Assembly (NCBI RefSeq): GCF_002198095.1
Contig: NZ_NHMK01000010.1
Coordinates: forward strand, 1 to 64,000
Source of the DNA: Deinococcus indicus
GTDB lineage: Bacteria; Deinococcota; Deinococci; Deinococcales; Deinococcaceae
Length of the DNA stretch: 64,000 nt
Reading direction: 5' to 3'
The notes under the pieces were generated by a model. That model saw nothing but the letters and a program-made list of their open reading frames with translations. It was not told the origin of the DNA and made no database searches. This document shows positions 16,532 through 26,188 of this stretch, one piece after another. Both the position numbers and the translations under genes were made by a program. Every line of letters begins with the position of its first letter. Within the stretch, counting starts at the first letter, position 1.

Positions 16532-18658
16532 TCAGGGCTGAAGCGCGGGGCTGGTCGGGTGCGGCGTGGCGCGTTCCGGGGCGCTGTTCGCAGTGATGGC
16601 AGGGGCGGGGCGCAGCGTGACGGGCGTGACCTTGAATCCCGGCATTCGCGAGTGCGGGTCCAGGGCGGCCGGGTCGGTGAGCAGGTTGGCCGCGCCCGGC
16701 CAGTGGAAGGGGGGAATGAACAGCGTGTCGGGGCGGATGCCGGGCGTCAGGGTGACGGGCAGCGTCGCCTGTCCGTGCGCGGTGATCAGGGTGACGCTCT
16801 GGCCGGCGCGCAGGCCGTGCGCGTGAGCGGTGTCCGGGTGGATCTGCGCGGCGTTCGCTCCTTTCAGGGCGGGGTTGCGGCGGGTCTGGGTGCCGCTCTG
16901 GTACTGCCCGCTCAGGCGGCCGGTGGTCAGGCGCAGGGCGCGCGGGGCGAGGTCCGGGGCGGGCAGGCGCGGCACATGCAGGGTGGCCAGTCCGTCGGGC
17001 GTGGGGTAGGTGGGGGCGTAGGCCAGGGGCGTGTCGGGGCCGTCGGCGCGCGGGACGGGCCACTGGGCGCTGGCGCGGTCGAGGCGTTCGGCGCTCAGGC
17101 CGCTGTAGTCGGCCCTGGCGCCGCGCGTGGCGAGGAAGAAGTCGTCCTGAAGGCTGCGGAAGGTGGGGTACGTGAACCCGTGGGGCCGGCCGACGGCGTG
17201 GGCGAGGTCGCACAGGATCCGCCAGTCCTCGCGGGCGGCGCCGGGGACGGTCATGGCGCGGCGGCGGCGTTGCACGCGGCCTTCGAGGTTGGTGGTGGTG
17301 CCTTCTTCCTCGCACCACATGCTGCCGGGCAGGACCAGCGTGGCGAGCTGCGTGGTCTCGCTGGGCAGGAAGTCGATGACGATCAGGTGCTTCAGGGCCT
17401 TGAGGCGCTCGGTGATCTGTCCGGCGCCGGCCGCGCTGACGACCGGGTTGCTGCCCAGCACGATCAGCGCGTCGAGGCCGCCCTCGCCGGGGTCGCCGCA
17501 GGCGTTCAGGAGTTCCTGCGCGCTGTGGCCGGGCTGGGGCAGCTGGTGTTCCGGGATGTTCCAGTGGGCGGCCATCTGGGCGCGGTGGCGGGGGTCGCGC
17601 AGACTGCGGGCGCCGGGCAGCTGGTCGTTCTTCTGGCCGTGTTGGCGCCCGCCCTGGCCGTTGCCCTGGCCGGTCAGGGTGCCGAACCCGCCGCCCTGCT
17701 TGCCGACGTGCCCGGTCAGGAACGCGAGGTTGATCCAGGCCTGGACGGTGTCGGTGCCGTGGGTGTGCTGCTCCGGGCCGCGTCCCGTGAGGATCAGTGG
17801 CGTGCGCGCGTCGGCGTAGGCGCGGGCCAGGACGATCAGTTCCTCCTCGGGAACGCCGCAGTCGTGCGCCACGCGGGCCGGGGGGTAGTCGTCGGCGTGC
17901 CACAGGACGTCGCTCAGGCCGTGGGCGGGGGCGGTGGGGCGGATGCGGCCCCACTGTTTCATGAGGTGCAGCAGGCCCAGGGCGAGCACTCCGTCCGTGC
18001 CGGGGCGCGGCGCGAGGTGCCGCCCGGCGACCTTCGCGGTGGGCGTGACGCGCGGGTCGATGGCGTACACGGCGCCGCCCCGGTTCCTGGCGGCCTTGAG
18101 GTACTGCATGACGGGCGGGAGCGTCTCGGCGACGTTCGCGCCGACGAGCACGATCAGGTCGCTGCGGGGCAGGTCGTCCAGCGGGAAGCCCAGGCCCCGG
18201 TCCAGGCCGAAGGTGCGGTTCAGGGCGGCGCTGGCCGAGGCCACGCCGTAGCGGCCGTTGTGGTCGATGTGCGGCGTGCGGAGGGCCACGCGGGCGAATT
18301 TGCCCAGCAGGTAGGTCTTCTCGTTGGTGAGGCTGCCGCCGCCGAACACGCCGACGCGCTGCGGGGCGCTCTGGACCAGCGGGGTCAGGGCGTCCCGGAC
18401 GTAGGCGAGCGCCTCGGGCCAGCCGACGGGGACCAGCTGGCCGTCGCGGCGCAGCAGGGGCGTGGTCAGGCGGTCCGGGTGGCGCAGGTCGCCCGGCGCG
18501 GAGAGGCCCTTCTTGCAGACGGTGCCGTGCGCGACCGGGCAGTCGCGTGTGGGAGTCGTGCGCGTTACCAGGCCCTGTTCAGTGTGCAGGTCGAAGTTGC
18601 ACTGCACCGCGCAGTAGGGGCAGGTGGTGCGGACGGTGCGGGAGGGAGCCGCGTTCAT
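16532..18658 (-). CDS. nasA: Assimilatory nitrate reductase catalytic subunit, molybdopterin-dependent
   Basis: 708 residues from ATG 18658. The N-terminus carries a [4Fe-4S] site (CPYCAVQC followed by CPVAHGTVCKKG), then Mo-bisMGD oxidoreductase signatures: YGVASASAALNRTFGLDRG, DLIVLVGANVAETLPP, ILTGRGPEQHTHGTD, GQGNGQGGRQHGQKNDQLPG near 370 and GSMWCEEEGTTTNLEGRVQ. The C-terminal molybdopterin-binding beta-barrel region includes LTTGRLSGQYQSGTQTRRN. There is no signal peptide, so it is cytoplasmic, consistent with NasA/NarB reducing nitrate to nitrite. It is divergent from nitrite reductase and siroheme genes, which fits nitrate assimilation. The extra C-terminal [2Fe-2S] domain of some NasA proteins is absent. 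Confidence 0.88.
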   Translation of the reverse strand: MNAAPSRTVRTTCPYCAVQCNFDLHTEQGLVTRTTPTRDCPVAHGTVCKKGLSAPGDLRHPDRLTTPLLRRDGQLVPVGWPEALAYVRDALTPLVQSAPQRVGVFGGGSLTNEKTYLLGKFARVALRTPHIDHNGRYGVASASAALNRTFGLDRGLGFPLDDLPRSDLIVLVGANVAETLPPVMQYLKAARNRGGAVYAIDPRVTPTAKVAGRHLAPRPGTDGVLALGLLHLMKQWGRIRPTAPAHGLSDVLWHADDYPPARVAHDCGVPEEELIVLARAYADARTPLILTGRGPEQHTHGTDTVQAWINLAFLTGHVGKQGGGFGTLTGQGNGQGGRQHGQKNDQLPGARSLRDPRHRAQMAAHWNIPEHQLPQPGHSAQELLNACGDPGEGGLDALIVLGSNPVVSAAGAGQITERLKALKHLIVIDFLPSETTQLATLVLPGSMWCEEEGTTTNLEGRVQRRRRAMTVPGAAREDWRILCDLAHAVGRPHGFTYPTFRSLQDDFFLATRGARADYSGLSAERLDRASAQWPVPRADGPDTPLAYAPTYPTPDGLATLHVPRLPAPDLAPRALRLTTGRLSGQYQSGTQTRRNPALKGANAAQIHPDTAHAHGLRAGQSVTLITAHGQATLPVTLTPGIRPDTLFIPPFHWPGAANLLTDPAALDPHSRMPGFKVTPVTLRPAPAITANSAPERATPHPTSPALQP

Positions 18659-18893
18659 GGGGGTAGCCTGATGGCCAGCGTGAGAAAAGTCAAGATCAAT
18701 TTTGCAGACTGTCGGATTTTTTGATCACAACATGCCGGTTTTGACGGCATAGATTGATTGACGTTCGGTCATTAGACAGATTTGGCCATAAAAACTTGAC
18801 AAAATGCTCAGAATCCGGCTCAATGTGCGGCAGCAGTCGTCACCGTACCCGCCAGCCCCCCACACACTGGCCGCGACCCGCCCGGAGGACCCC
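18659..18893. promoter_or_regulatory. Divergent nasA / mini-nirB control region
   Basis: Markedly AT-rich compared with its neighbours. Contains a hairpin ATGCCGGTTTTGACGGCAT (18732-18750) and a good -35 hexamer TTGACA at 18796-18801 aimed at the mini-nirB side. A fitting -10 around 18819-18824 is weak. Nitrogen-source control is likely from context, but no named operator is recognised. Confidence 0.5.
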
Positions 18894-19283
18894 ATGACCC
18901 CAACCCAGGCTCCCAGCACCCCGCACGTCGTGATCATCGGCAACGGCATGGTCGGTCACCACCCGGCCAAACAGCCACGCACTCACGCCAGCGCCCGGAA
19001 CCTGAGCGTCACGGTGCTGAACGAGGAACCCCATCTCGCGTACGACCGCGTGCACCTGTCGAACCCCCTCGACGACCCCCGCCCCGACCTCTCCCTGGCG
19101 ATCGACGTGAGCTACCGCGAGGCGGGCGTGACGGTCGTGCAGGACCCCGCCATCCGCACCCGCTTGCGCACCTTCGTGAACAGCGACGCCCGTGAGGACG
19201 GCGTGCAGTGGGTGGATGAACGCGGCCAGATCCGGCCCGCCGACAACCCGCACCTGTACCCGCTGCCCCTGGGCGGCGACTGA
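18894..19283 (+). pseudogene. nirB: Internally deleted nitrite reductase large subunit (mini-NirB)
   Basis: 129-residue open frame from ATG 18894 with GGAGGA seven bases upstream. Residues 10-70 match the N-terminal FAD-binding region of NirB (VVIIGNGMVGHH, then VTVLNEEPHLAYDRVHLS, LSLAID). Residues 81-117 match the extreme C-terminus of NirB (VVQDPAIRTRLRTFVNSD, then VDERGQIRPAD). Full NirB has about 800 residues with NADH-, [4Fe-4S]- and siroheme-binding parts between these; all of that is missing, yet the frame is intact across the junction near residues 70-80. It cannot reduce nitrite. Either an in-frame deletion allele or a retained small protein of new function. Confidence 0.82.
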
Positions 19284-19390
19284 CCCACCCGCGCCACCAT
19301 CCGGACCACTGGCCCACCGCTGACCCCGGCCTGACCCCCGCCCCTCACCCTGACCGCGACGCCCGCCCCCGCACCTGCAAGGAGCCCCGC

Positions 19391-19723
19391 ATGACCCTCA
19401 CCGTCTCCCCCACCCCACCTGCCCTGCCGTGGACGCGCGTGTGCGCCCTGATCGCCGGGCAGCAGGTCGAGGTGTTTCGCGTCGCGGGGCGCGTGTTCGC
19501 CCTGGGGAACCTCGACCCGTTCACGGGCGTGGGCGTCCTCTCGCGCGGCCTGACCGGCAGTGACACCCGTGACGGTCAGACCCGCCTGAAGGTCGCCTCG
19601 CCCCTGCTGAAACACACCTTTGACCTCGAAACCGGCGAGAGCCTGGAAACCCCCGGCGTACGCGTTCCCGTGTACGCCACCCGCACCGAAGGAGGTGACG
19701 TATGGACTGGTTCGCCGGCCTGA
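19391..19723 (+). CDS. nirD: Nitrite reductase small subunit, Rieske-like NirD
   Basis: 110 residues from ATG 19391, with AAGGAG upstream. Fits the NirD Rieske-like fold: WTRVCALIAGQQVEVFRVAGRVFALGNLDPFTGVGVLSRGLTG, and LKVASPLLKHTFDLETGE near 75. NirD proteins lack the Rieske Cys/His ligands, and they are absent here too (there is no CxH...CxxH). In the intact enzyme NirD partners NirB to reduce nitrite to ammonia with NADH. Its partner is internally deleted in this window, so NirD would be orphaned unless another nirB exists elsewhere. It overlaps the next gene by 22 bases. Confidence 0.85.
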   Translation: MTLTVSPTPPALPWTRVCALIAGQQVEVFRVAGRVFALGNLDPFTGVGVLSRGLTGSDTRDGQTRLKVASPLLKHTFDLETGESLETPGVRVPVYATRTEGGDVWTGSPA

Positions 19724-20535
19724 ACGTACTGAGTCTGGAATCCCGCCGCAGTGAAGAGATGGACACCCTGATCCGCCGGTATGGCGGCGCGCCCCAGGTC
19801 GCCCCCAGCATGCGCGAGATGAAACTCGACCTGAGCGCGCCGCTCGCGCAGTTCGAACGCGACCTGCACGCCGGCGACATTCACGCCGTCGCCTGCCTCA
19901 CTGGCGTCGGCACCCGCATGTTCCTGAAAGAACTCGCCGCCCGCGACCCGCAACACCTCGAAACCCTGCGCGGCGTGCCGTTCGTGTCGCGCGGCAGCAA
20001 ACCCGCCCAGGCCCTCAAGACCTTCGGCCTGAGCAGCACCATCGTGCCCAAACCCAGCACCTGGCATGAGGTGCAGGAGCACCTGATCGCCACGCTGGAA
20101 CGCGGGCAGCACGCCGTGATCCTCGAGTATGGCGAGGCCGTCCCGACCGCCATGCTGCGCGAACTCGGGTACGCCGGGATCCGCGTGACGAGCGTGCCCG
20201 TGTACCGCTGCGCCTTCCCGCAGGACACCGCCCCGCTGGCGAAGGCCGTGCGCGACGTGATCCTGGGCGGGCCGGACATCCTGCTGCTGTCCAGCGGCAC
20301 GCAGATCCTGCACTTCCTGAAGTACGCCGAGAAACTGAACCTGCTCGAAGAGGCCCGCGCCGGCCTGCACCGCATGGTCGTGGTGTCCATCGGCCCGGCG
20401 TGCAGCGAGGCCGCCGCCGATCTGGGCCTGCGCATCGACCTGGAAGCCAACCCGCACAAGATGGGCATCCTGGTCCGCACGGCCGCCGAGCACGCCCCGG
20501 CCATCCTGGCCGCCCGACTGGGCCGCGCCGGCTGA
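19702..20535 (+). CDS. hemD: Uroporphyrinogen-III synthase family protein (siroheme branch)
   Basis: 277 residues from ATG 19702; GGAGGTGACGT just upstream fixes the start, which lies inside the end of nirD. Matches the HemD fold, two Rossmann-like halves: LNVLSLESRRSEEMDTLIRRYGG at the start, AVACLTGVGTRMFLKEL near 75, and VVSIGPACSEAAADLGLRID with NPHKMGILV near the end. HemD cyclises hydroxymethylbilane to uroporphyrinogen III, the precursor of siroheme, the nitrite reductase cofactor. HemD-like genes are often linked to nas/nir genes and some have regulatory roles; the position here supports a nitrite-assimilation link. Confidence 0.82.
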   Translation: MDWFAGLNVLSLESRRSEEMDTLIRRYGGAPQVAPSMREMKLDLSAPLAQFERDLHAGDIHAVACLTGVGTRMFLKELAARDPQHLETLRGVPFVSRGSKPAQALKTFGLSSTIVPKPSTWHEVQEHLIATLERGQHAVILEYGEAVPTAMLRELGYAGIRVTSVPVYRCAFPQDTAPLAKAVRDVILGGPDILLLSSGTQILHFLKYAEKLNLLEEARAGLHRMVVVSIGPACSEAAADLGLRIDLEANPHKMGILVRTAAEHAPAILAARLGRAG

Positions 20536-20556
20536 CCGTCCCCGCGGGACAGCGGG

Positions 20557-20607
20557 GCAGAAGCAGGGAGGCGCGCCACGTCCGGCGGCACGCCTCCCTG
20601 CTTCTGC
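20557..20607. terminator. Long hairpin between convergent genes, likely bidirectional terminator
   Basis: A 17-bp perfect stem, GCAGAAGCAGGGAGGCG and its reverse complement, with a 17-base loop. It lies between the hemD-like stop (20535) and the PAS gene stop (20634). There is no clear T-run on either side. Confidence 0.7.
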
Positions 20608-20633
20608 CGTGTCCCGAGGAGCAGGCGACCGGC

Positions 20634-21032
20634 TCAGCCGGTGACGGTGGCAGGCGGGACGGGTGCCGGGGCGGGCAGGCCCTGGATCTGCGAGACGAAG
20701 AACGCCGGGGAGCCGTCGTCGGACAGGATCATGGAGACGTTCAGCTGCGCCCACAGCAGTTCGCCGTCGGCGTGCCGGTAGCGTTTGCGCATCTCGTACT
20801 GGGTGATGTCGCCGTCGACGAGTTGGCGCAGCAGGGTCAGGTCGGCGTCCAGGTCGTCCGGGTGGGTGATGTCCTGGAAGGTCAGGGTCAGCAGCCGCTC
20901 GCGCGGGTAGCCCAGCAGGGCGCACAGGGCGTCGTTCACGGTCATGAAGCGACCCAGCGGGGAGACCAGCGCCATGCCGATGGGCGACTTCCTGAACATG
21001 GCGACGAACAGCTGCGTTTCAAGGTCGGACAT
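20634..21032 (-). CDS. Stand-alone PAS domain protein
   Basis: 132 residues from ATG 21032; AGGAGG lies nine bases upstream. The whole protein is one PAS domain: FRKSPIGMALVSPLGRFMTV, ALCALLGYPRERLL, FQDITHPDDLDADLTLLRQLV, a charged EMRKRYRHADGELLWAQLNVS segment and a final strand SPAFFVSQIQGL. No output domain is attached, so it probably works by binding a partner such as a kinase or diguanylate cyclase. The ligand cannot be predicted. It is not obviously in an operon. Confidence 0.88.
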   Translation of the reverse strand: MSDLETQLFVAMFRKSPIGMALVSPLGRFMTVNDALCALLGYPRERLLTLTFQDITHPDDLDADLTLLRQLVDGDITQYEMRKRYRHADGELLWAQLNVSMILSDDGSPAFFVSQIQGLPAPAPVPPATVTG

Positions 21033-21165
21033 GCGGCGGCCTCCTGGGGAGCATGGTTCATTCTAGGGCATCCGGCGGTCCATTCCCGCGCCGGGAGCCG
21101 TCCTGTTCACGTTCGTTGGCAGGCGGGACCGTATCCGGCCCTGACCTGTCGGGGCATGACCACAC

Positions 21166-21188
21166 CTGATAATGATTTGCTATTCTCA
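21166..21188 (+). promoter_or_regulatory. Fur-like box over a leaderless promoter
   Basis: CTGATAATGATTTGCTATTCTCA matches the GATAATGAT half of the Fur box consensus, and the second half is weaker. A -10 hexamer TATTCT (21181-21186) lies inside it, six bases before the ATG at 21193, so binding would block transcription directly. Iron control fits the downstream siderophore-binding protein. Confidence 0.6.
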
Positions 21189-21192
21189 ATTG

Positions 21193-22140
21193 ATGCGTGT
21201 CCTGCTGCCCCTCACCCTGACCCTCCTGACCGGCACCGCCGCCGCCGCGAGCTACCCCGTGACCGTCACCCACACCTCCGGGCAGACGACCCTGCGCGCC
21301 GAACCCCGCCGGGTCGTCGCGCTCGGCCCGCACGCCCTGGACCTGCTGCTGTCGCTCGGCGTGCAGCCCGCCGGGTACGGCGAGGCCTCACACATCGCCA
21401 CGCGCGACTACGGCTCCCCCATCCGGCAGATCCGCTACCTGGGCAGCCGCGTGACCGGCGCGCCCATCAACGTCGGGGACCGCTTCAACCCCAACCTGGA
21501 AGTCCTGCTGTCCGTCAAGCCCGACCTGATCGTCGGTGAGAACTACGCCGCCGCGAACTACCCGGCCCTGACCCGACTGGCCCCCACGCTGCTGCTGCAC
21601 GGCATTCACAGCGGCGACTGGCAGAAGAGCCTCGTGACGCTGGGCCGCGCCCTGAACCGCGAGGAGCAGGCCCGAACCGTCCTGAACCGCCACGCCAGCT
21701 TCATCCGCCGCGCCGCGCAGGACGTGCCCGCCCCGCTGCGCGGCGCCCGCGCCCTGGTCGTCTGGAACGCCGGCGGCGCGCAGAAGGACGTGTTCACGGT
21801 CCTCGGGCCGCGCGACTGGACCGGCGGGTTCTTCCAGAACCTGGGCTTCCGGCTGGCCCTGCCCGGCAGCGCCGACCCCAGCCTCGGCGAGGGCTACCGC
21901 AAGGTCAGCAGCGAGGTCCTAGCCGGCCTGGACGCCGACGTGGTCTTCCTGATCGCGTCGAGCCGCAACACCACCGCCCAGGCCCGCCGCGACTGGCAGG
22001 CCAACCCGCTCGCGCAGCGCCTGAACGCCAGCCGCAGCGGCCGCGTGTACGTCCTGGACGCCCAGCTGTTCAGCCGCCTGCGCGGCCCCATCGCCGAGGA
22101 ACTGATGGTCCGCGAACTCCAGCGGCAGTGGAACCCCTGA
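21193..22140 (+). CDS. Iron-siderophore (or haem/cobalamin) ABC transporter substrate-binding protein
   Basis: 315 residues from ATG 21193. Signal peptide MRVLLPLTLTLLTGTAAAAS, then the FecB/BtuF-type helical-backbone fold: VTVTHTSGQTTLRAEPRRVVALGPHALDLLLSLGV at the start, LEVLLSVKPDLIVGENYA near 110 and VLAGLDADVVFLIAS near 245. These proteins deliver Fe(III)-siderophores, haem or corrinoids to a FecCD-type permease. No permease is adjacent on this strand; the six-gene operon converging from the right may supply it. The gene has its own leaderless promoter with a Fur-like element. Its stop codon TGA is also the first three bases of repeat copy C. Confidence 0.87.
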   Translation: MRVLLPLTLTLLTGTAAAASYPVTVTHTSGQTTLRAEPRRVVALGPHALDLLLSLGVQPAGYGEASHIATRDYGSPIRQIRYLGSRVTGAPINVGDRFNPNLEVLLSVKPDLIVGENYAAANYPALTRLAPTLLLHGIHSGDWQKSLVTLGRALNREEQARTVLNRHASFIRRAAQDVPAPLRGARALVVWNAGGAQKDVFTVLGPRDWTGGFFQNLGFRLALPGSADPSLGEGYRKVSSEVLAGLDADVVFLIASSRNTTAQARRDWQANPLAQRLNASRSGRVYVLDAQLFSRLRGPIAEELMVRELQRQWNP

Positions 22141-22277
22141 TACGGATTCCGTTTATTTCGCCAACAATCCGGAACTTCACCGGATTGCCGGCTCCACGTC
22201 CGGAACCCGTGTTGCTCCTTCTCGCGTCCGCTCGGATTGAAAGGACTTTGCAGCCCTTTCAATCGGAGTCCGTATGA
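22138..22277 (+). repeat. Dispersed palindromic repeat, copy C (near-consensus)
   Basis: TGATACGGATTCCGTTTA at the left end and CAATCGGAGTCCGTATGA at the right end; hairpin GATTGAAAGGACTTTGCAGCCCTTTCAATC just inside the right end. Same length and order of internal words as copy B, about 85-90% alike by eye. The left-end TGA is the stop codon of the binding-protein gene. Confidence 0.92.
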
Positions 22278-22369
22278 GCCGACACCCTGGCTGACAGACA
22301 GAGCGAACAGAACGCGCGCCCCCGACCTGTGCAGGGGCGCGCGTCCGGCTGGATCGACCGGGGTCCGGT

Positions 22370-23172
<803 letters not shown>

Positions 23173-23176
<4 letters not shown>

Positions 23177-24189
23177 GGGGTTTTCCTCAGCAGGTACAGG
23201 AAGTACGGCGCGCCGACCAGGGTGGTCAGCAGTCCGGCCGGGACTTCCAGGGGGGGGAGCAGCGTGCGGCCCAGCGTGTCGGCGGCCAGGACCAGCGCCG
23301 CGCCCAGCAGCATCGAGACGGGCAGGGCGCGGGCGTGCCGCGCGCCGACGAGCAGGCGGGCCAGGTGCGGGGCGAGCAGGCCCACGAAGCCCAGGATACC
23401 CGCGCCGGTCACGGCGGCGCCTGCCAGGGCCACGCCGACGCCGAGGGCCAGGAGTCGCGCGGGGTTGACGCGCGTGCCGAGGCTGGTGGCGAGGTCCTCG
23501 CCGAGGTTCAGGATGTCCAGCGTGCGGTGCAGCGCCCACGCGGCGGGCAGCAGGATCAGCGCCCACGGCAGCAGGCGCGCGGCGCGCAGGCTGTCGGCGC
23601 CGTACACGGTGCCGGTCAGGAAGGTCAGGGCGCTGCCCAGTCCGTCGGGCGCGCGGACGAGGACGAGCTGCTGCGCGGCGCCCAGCGCGGCGGCGACCGC
23701 CACGCCCACCAGCGCGAGCCGCACCGGGTGGAGCCGCCCGCCGCGTTCCTGCGCGAGCAGCAGCACCAGCCCGAAGCCGCCCCACGCGCCGGCCAGCGCC
23801 GCCCAGGGCAGGCCGCCGGGGGGCGCGGCGGGCCACGCGAGCAGGAACACCGTCGCGGCCAGTCCCGCGCCGGCGCCCACGCCCACCAGGTCCGGCGAGG
23901 CGAGCGGGTTGCGGATCACGCCCTGCATGACCGTGCCGGACGCGGCGAACATCGCGCCGCACAGCAGCGCCACGACCACGCGCGGGACGCGCAGGTCCAG
24001 CACGAGTTGACGGGTCAGGTCGTCCCCGCCGCCCAGCAGCGCGGCCAGGACCGAACGGGCGGGCGTGGGCACGGCGCCCAGGCCCAGCGCCAGGATGGCC
24101 AGCGCGGCGCACAGGGCGGCCAGGATCACGGCGACCGTGACGGCGCGGGCGGTCGTGAAGCGCGGGGCGCCTCCGGGCAGGGCGGTCAC
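23173..24189 (-). CDS. FecCD-family iron-siderophore ABC permease (second)
   Basis: 338 residues from GTG 24189, which overlaps the upstream stop (GTGA). Polytopic (about 9-10 helices) with the BtuC/FecCD signatures LRVPRVVVALLCGAMFAASG, MQGVIRNPLASPDLVGVGAGAGL, ILNLGEDLATSLG and GILGFVGLLAPHLARLLVG. Forms the transmembrane path for siderophore-bound iron. A further upstream in-frame extension is not protein-like and was rejected. Ends with ATGA overlap into the ATPase gene. Confidence 0.92.
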
Positions 24190-25145
24190 GGCTGGTACTG
24201 GTAGCCCCGCGCGGGCGCGGCGTCCTGCAGGAAGCGGCTCTCGATGGCCTGCGCGGTCATGAGTTTCAGCGCGGTCGGGCCACGCCCGCGGGTCCAGTCG
24301 TCCCGGTCGAAGGTGTAGACCCGGCCGCGTTTCACGGCGCTCAGTTTCTGCCACAGCGGATTTTTCGCCCAGGTGTCCGTGACGGGTTTCTCGTCGGGGG
24401 CGGTGAACAGCACCAGCGTCTGCGGGTTCAGGGCGACCAGTCCCTCCAGGCTGGTCTCGAACTGCGTCTGCCCGTCACGGACCGGCACGGCGTTGCGGCG
24501 GCCCACCGCTTCCAGGAAGCTGCCGGCGAAGCTGCCCTGCGTGTGCACCGTGAACGACGTGGGCGTCACGACGCCCGCCACGAAGGTCGGGGCGTTCTTC
24601 TTGGCAAACGCGCGGGCCTTGGCGATCAGGGTCTTCTGGTCCGCCAGGAGTTGCCGGGCGGCGGCCTCGCGGCCCACCAGCCGGCCGATCTGGAGGGTCT
24701 GGTTGTTCAGTTCGTCCAGGTCCGCGCGGCGGCTGGGGAATACGGCAGTCGGCGCGAGGCGCCCGAACCCGGCGGCGCTGTCCTTGTGGACCAGGGCGTC
24801 CGCGAGGATCAGGTCCGGGCGGGCGGCGGCCATGGCTTCCAGGCTGGGCTGGCCGCGGCTGCCGGTGTGGGGGATGCCGCCCACCTTCGGGCGCAGGTAG
24901 GGGGGCGCGCCCCGGTCGCCGCCCTGCGTGCCGAGTGCGGCGCCGACCGGGCGGACGCCCAGGGCCAGCAGGGTGTCCACGAAGGAGTATTCGAGGGCCA
25001 CGACCCGCCGGGCGGGTGCGGGCAGGCTCAGGGTGCCGCGGTCGGTGGGCACGCTGACCGGCGCGGCCGAGGCGCCGGGCGCGAGCAGCAGGGCCGGGAG
25101 GAGGGCGGTCAGGAGGTGGGCGGGGCGCATGGAGCGGTCAGGCAT
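24186..25145 (-). CDS. Iron-siderophore ABC transporter substrate-binding protein (second in operon)
   Basis: 319 residues from ATG 25145, with AAAGGA upstream. Signal peptide MPDRSMRPAHLLTALLPALLLAPGASA, then the FecB-type fold: RRVVALEYSFVDTLLALGVRPVG, SLEAMAAARPDLILADALV near 110, and LEGLVALNPQTLVLFTAPDEKPVTDT near 215. Similar to Fe(III)-dicitrate or hydroxamate siderophore receptors. Translationally coupled to the permease downstream (GTGA). Spaced 56 bases from the upstream permease gene, the largest gap in the operon, where an internal promoter could sit. Confidence 0.9.
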   Translation of the reverse strand: MPDRSMRPAHLLTALLPALLLAPGASAAPVSVPTDRGTLSLPAPARRVVALEYSFVDTLLALGVRPVGAALGTQGGDRGAPPYLRPKVGGIPHTGSRGQPSLEAMAAARPDLILADALVHKDSAAGFGRLAPTAVFPSRRADLDELNNQTLQIGRLVGREAAARQLLADQKTLIAKARAFAKKNAPTFVAGVVTPTSFTVHTQGSFAGSFLEAVGRRNAVPVRDGQTQFETSLEGLVALNPQTLVLFTAPDEKPVTDTWAKNPLWQKLSAVKRGRVYTFDRDDWTRGRGPTALKLMTAQAIESRFLQDAAPARGYQYQP

Positions 25146-25201
25146 GGTGATTCCTTTCGTGGCAGTTCGTTCGGTATGAAGGTCAGGGTGAGGAGTGGGA
25201 G

Positions 25202-26188
25202 TCAGGTGCGGCGGCCCACGCGGCGGGCGATCATCACGAAGACGGGCGCGCCGACGGCCGCGACCAGAATCCCGACCGGGGTCTCGGCGGGCCGGTCGAT
25301 CAGGCGGGCGGCGGTGTCGGCCAGGGTCAGGAACGCGGCGCCCAGCAACGCCGCGAGCGGCAGGCTCAGGCGGTGGTCGGGGCCAATCAGGGCGCGGGCG
25401 GCGTGCGGGACGATCAGGCCGACGAAGCCGATGGGGCCGCACACGCTGACCGACCCGGCGGCCAGCAGCACGCCCAGACCCGTGACGATCACGCGGTCGC
25501 GTTCGGTGCGCGCGCCCAGGCTGCGGGCGACGTCCTCACCGAGGGTCAGGACGTTCACGCGCGGCGCGGCCAGCAGCGCCAGCAGCAGCCCGCCCCCCAG
25601 CCACGGCGCGATCTGCGCCAGCTGCTCCCAGGTGCGCCCGGCCAGCGAGCCGGACAGGGCGAACAGCGCGCCCTGGGCGCGTTCCTCGAACAGGATCTGC
25701 ACGGCGCGGGTGGCGGCGGCCGCCAGGGACGCGACGGCCACGCCGGCCAGCGCCAGCCGCAGCGGGGTCACGCCGGCCGTGCGGGCCGCGCCGTACGCGG
25801 CGGCGGCGGCCAGCAGGCCGCCCAGGAAGGCCGCCGGGACGAACAGCGCGGCGGGCGCGGTGGGCAGGAACACGACCATGATCAGGATGGCGAGCGCGCC
25901 GCCCGCCTCGACGCCCAGGATGCCGGGGTCGGACAGGGGGTTGCGGGTCACGCCCTGAAGCAGCAGGCCCGAGACGCCCAGGGCGGCGCCGGCCAGCGCG
26001 GCGACCAGCGTGCGCGGCAGCCGCAGCGTGTGGATGACGAGGCTGTCGGTGCTGTCGTCCGGGCGCAGCAGCAGGCGCGCGGCGTCCGCCAGGGGAATGT
26101 CGGTCGCGCCGAGTGCCAGGGACAGCAGCACGCCCAGCAGCAGCGTCAGGGCGGCCAGGGGCAGCAGCGCGGCGGGCCGGAGTTTCAC
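25202..26188 (-). CDS. FecCD-family iron-siderophore ABC permease (first)
   Basis: 328 residues from ATG 26188. Family signatures: HTLRLPRTLVAALAGAALGVSG, LLQGVTRNPLSDPGILGVEA, VLTLGEDVARSLGA and GPIGFVGLIVPHAARALIG. About nine hydrophobic helices. Together with the other permease gene it could form a heterodimer like FecC-FecD. The ATG lies four bases inside the end of the ferredoxin-like gene (stop at 26185), so the two are coupled. Confidence 0.92.
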   Translation of the reverse strand: MKLRPAALLPLAALTLLLGVLLSLALGATDIPLADAARLLLRPDDSTDSLVIHTLRLPRTLVAALAGAALGVSGLLLQGVTRNPLSDPGILGVEAGGALAILIMVVFLPTAPAALFVPAAFLGGLLAAAAAYGAARTAGVTPLRLALAGVAVASLAAAATRAVQILFEERAQGALFALSGSLAGRTWEQLAQIAPWLGGGLLLALLAAPRVNVLTLGEDVARSLGARTERDRVIVTGLGVLLAAGSVSVCGPIGFVGLIVPHAARALIGPDHRLSLPLAALLGAAFLTLADTAARLIDRPAETPVGILVAAVGAPVFVMIARRVGRRT

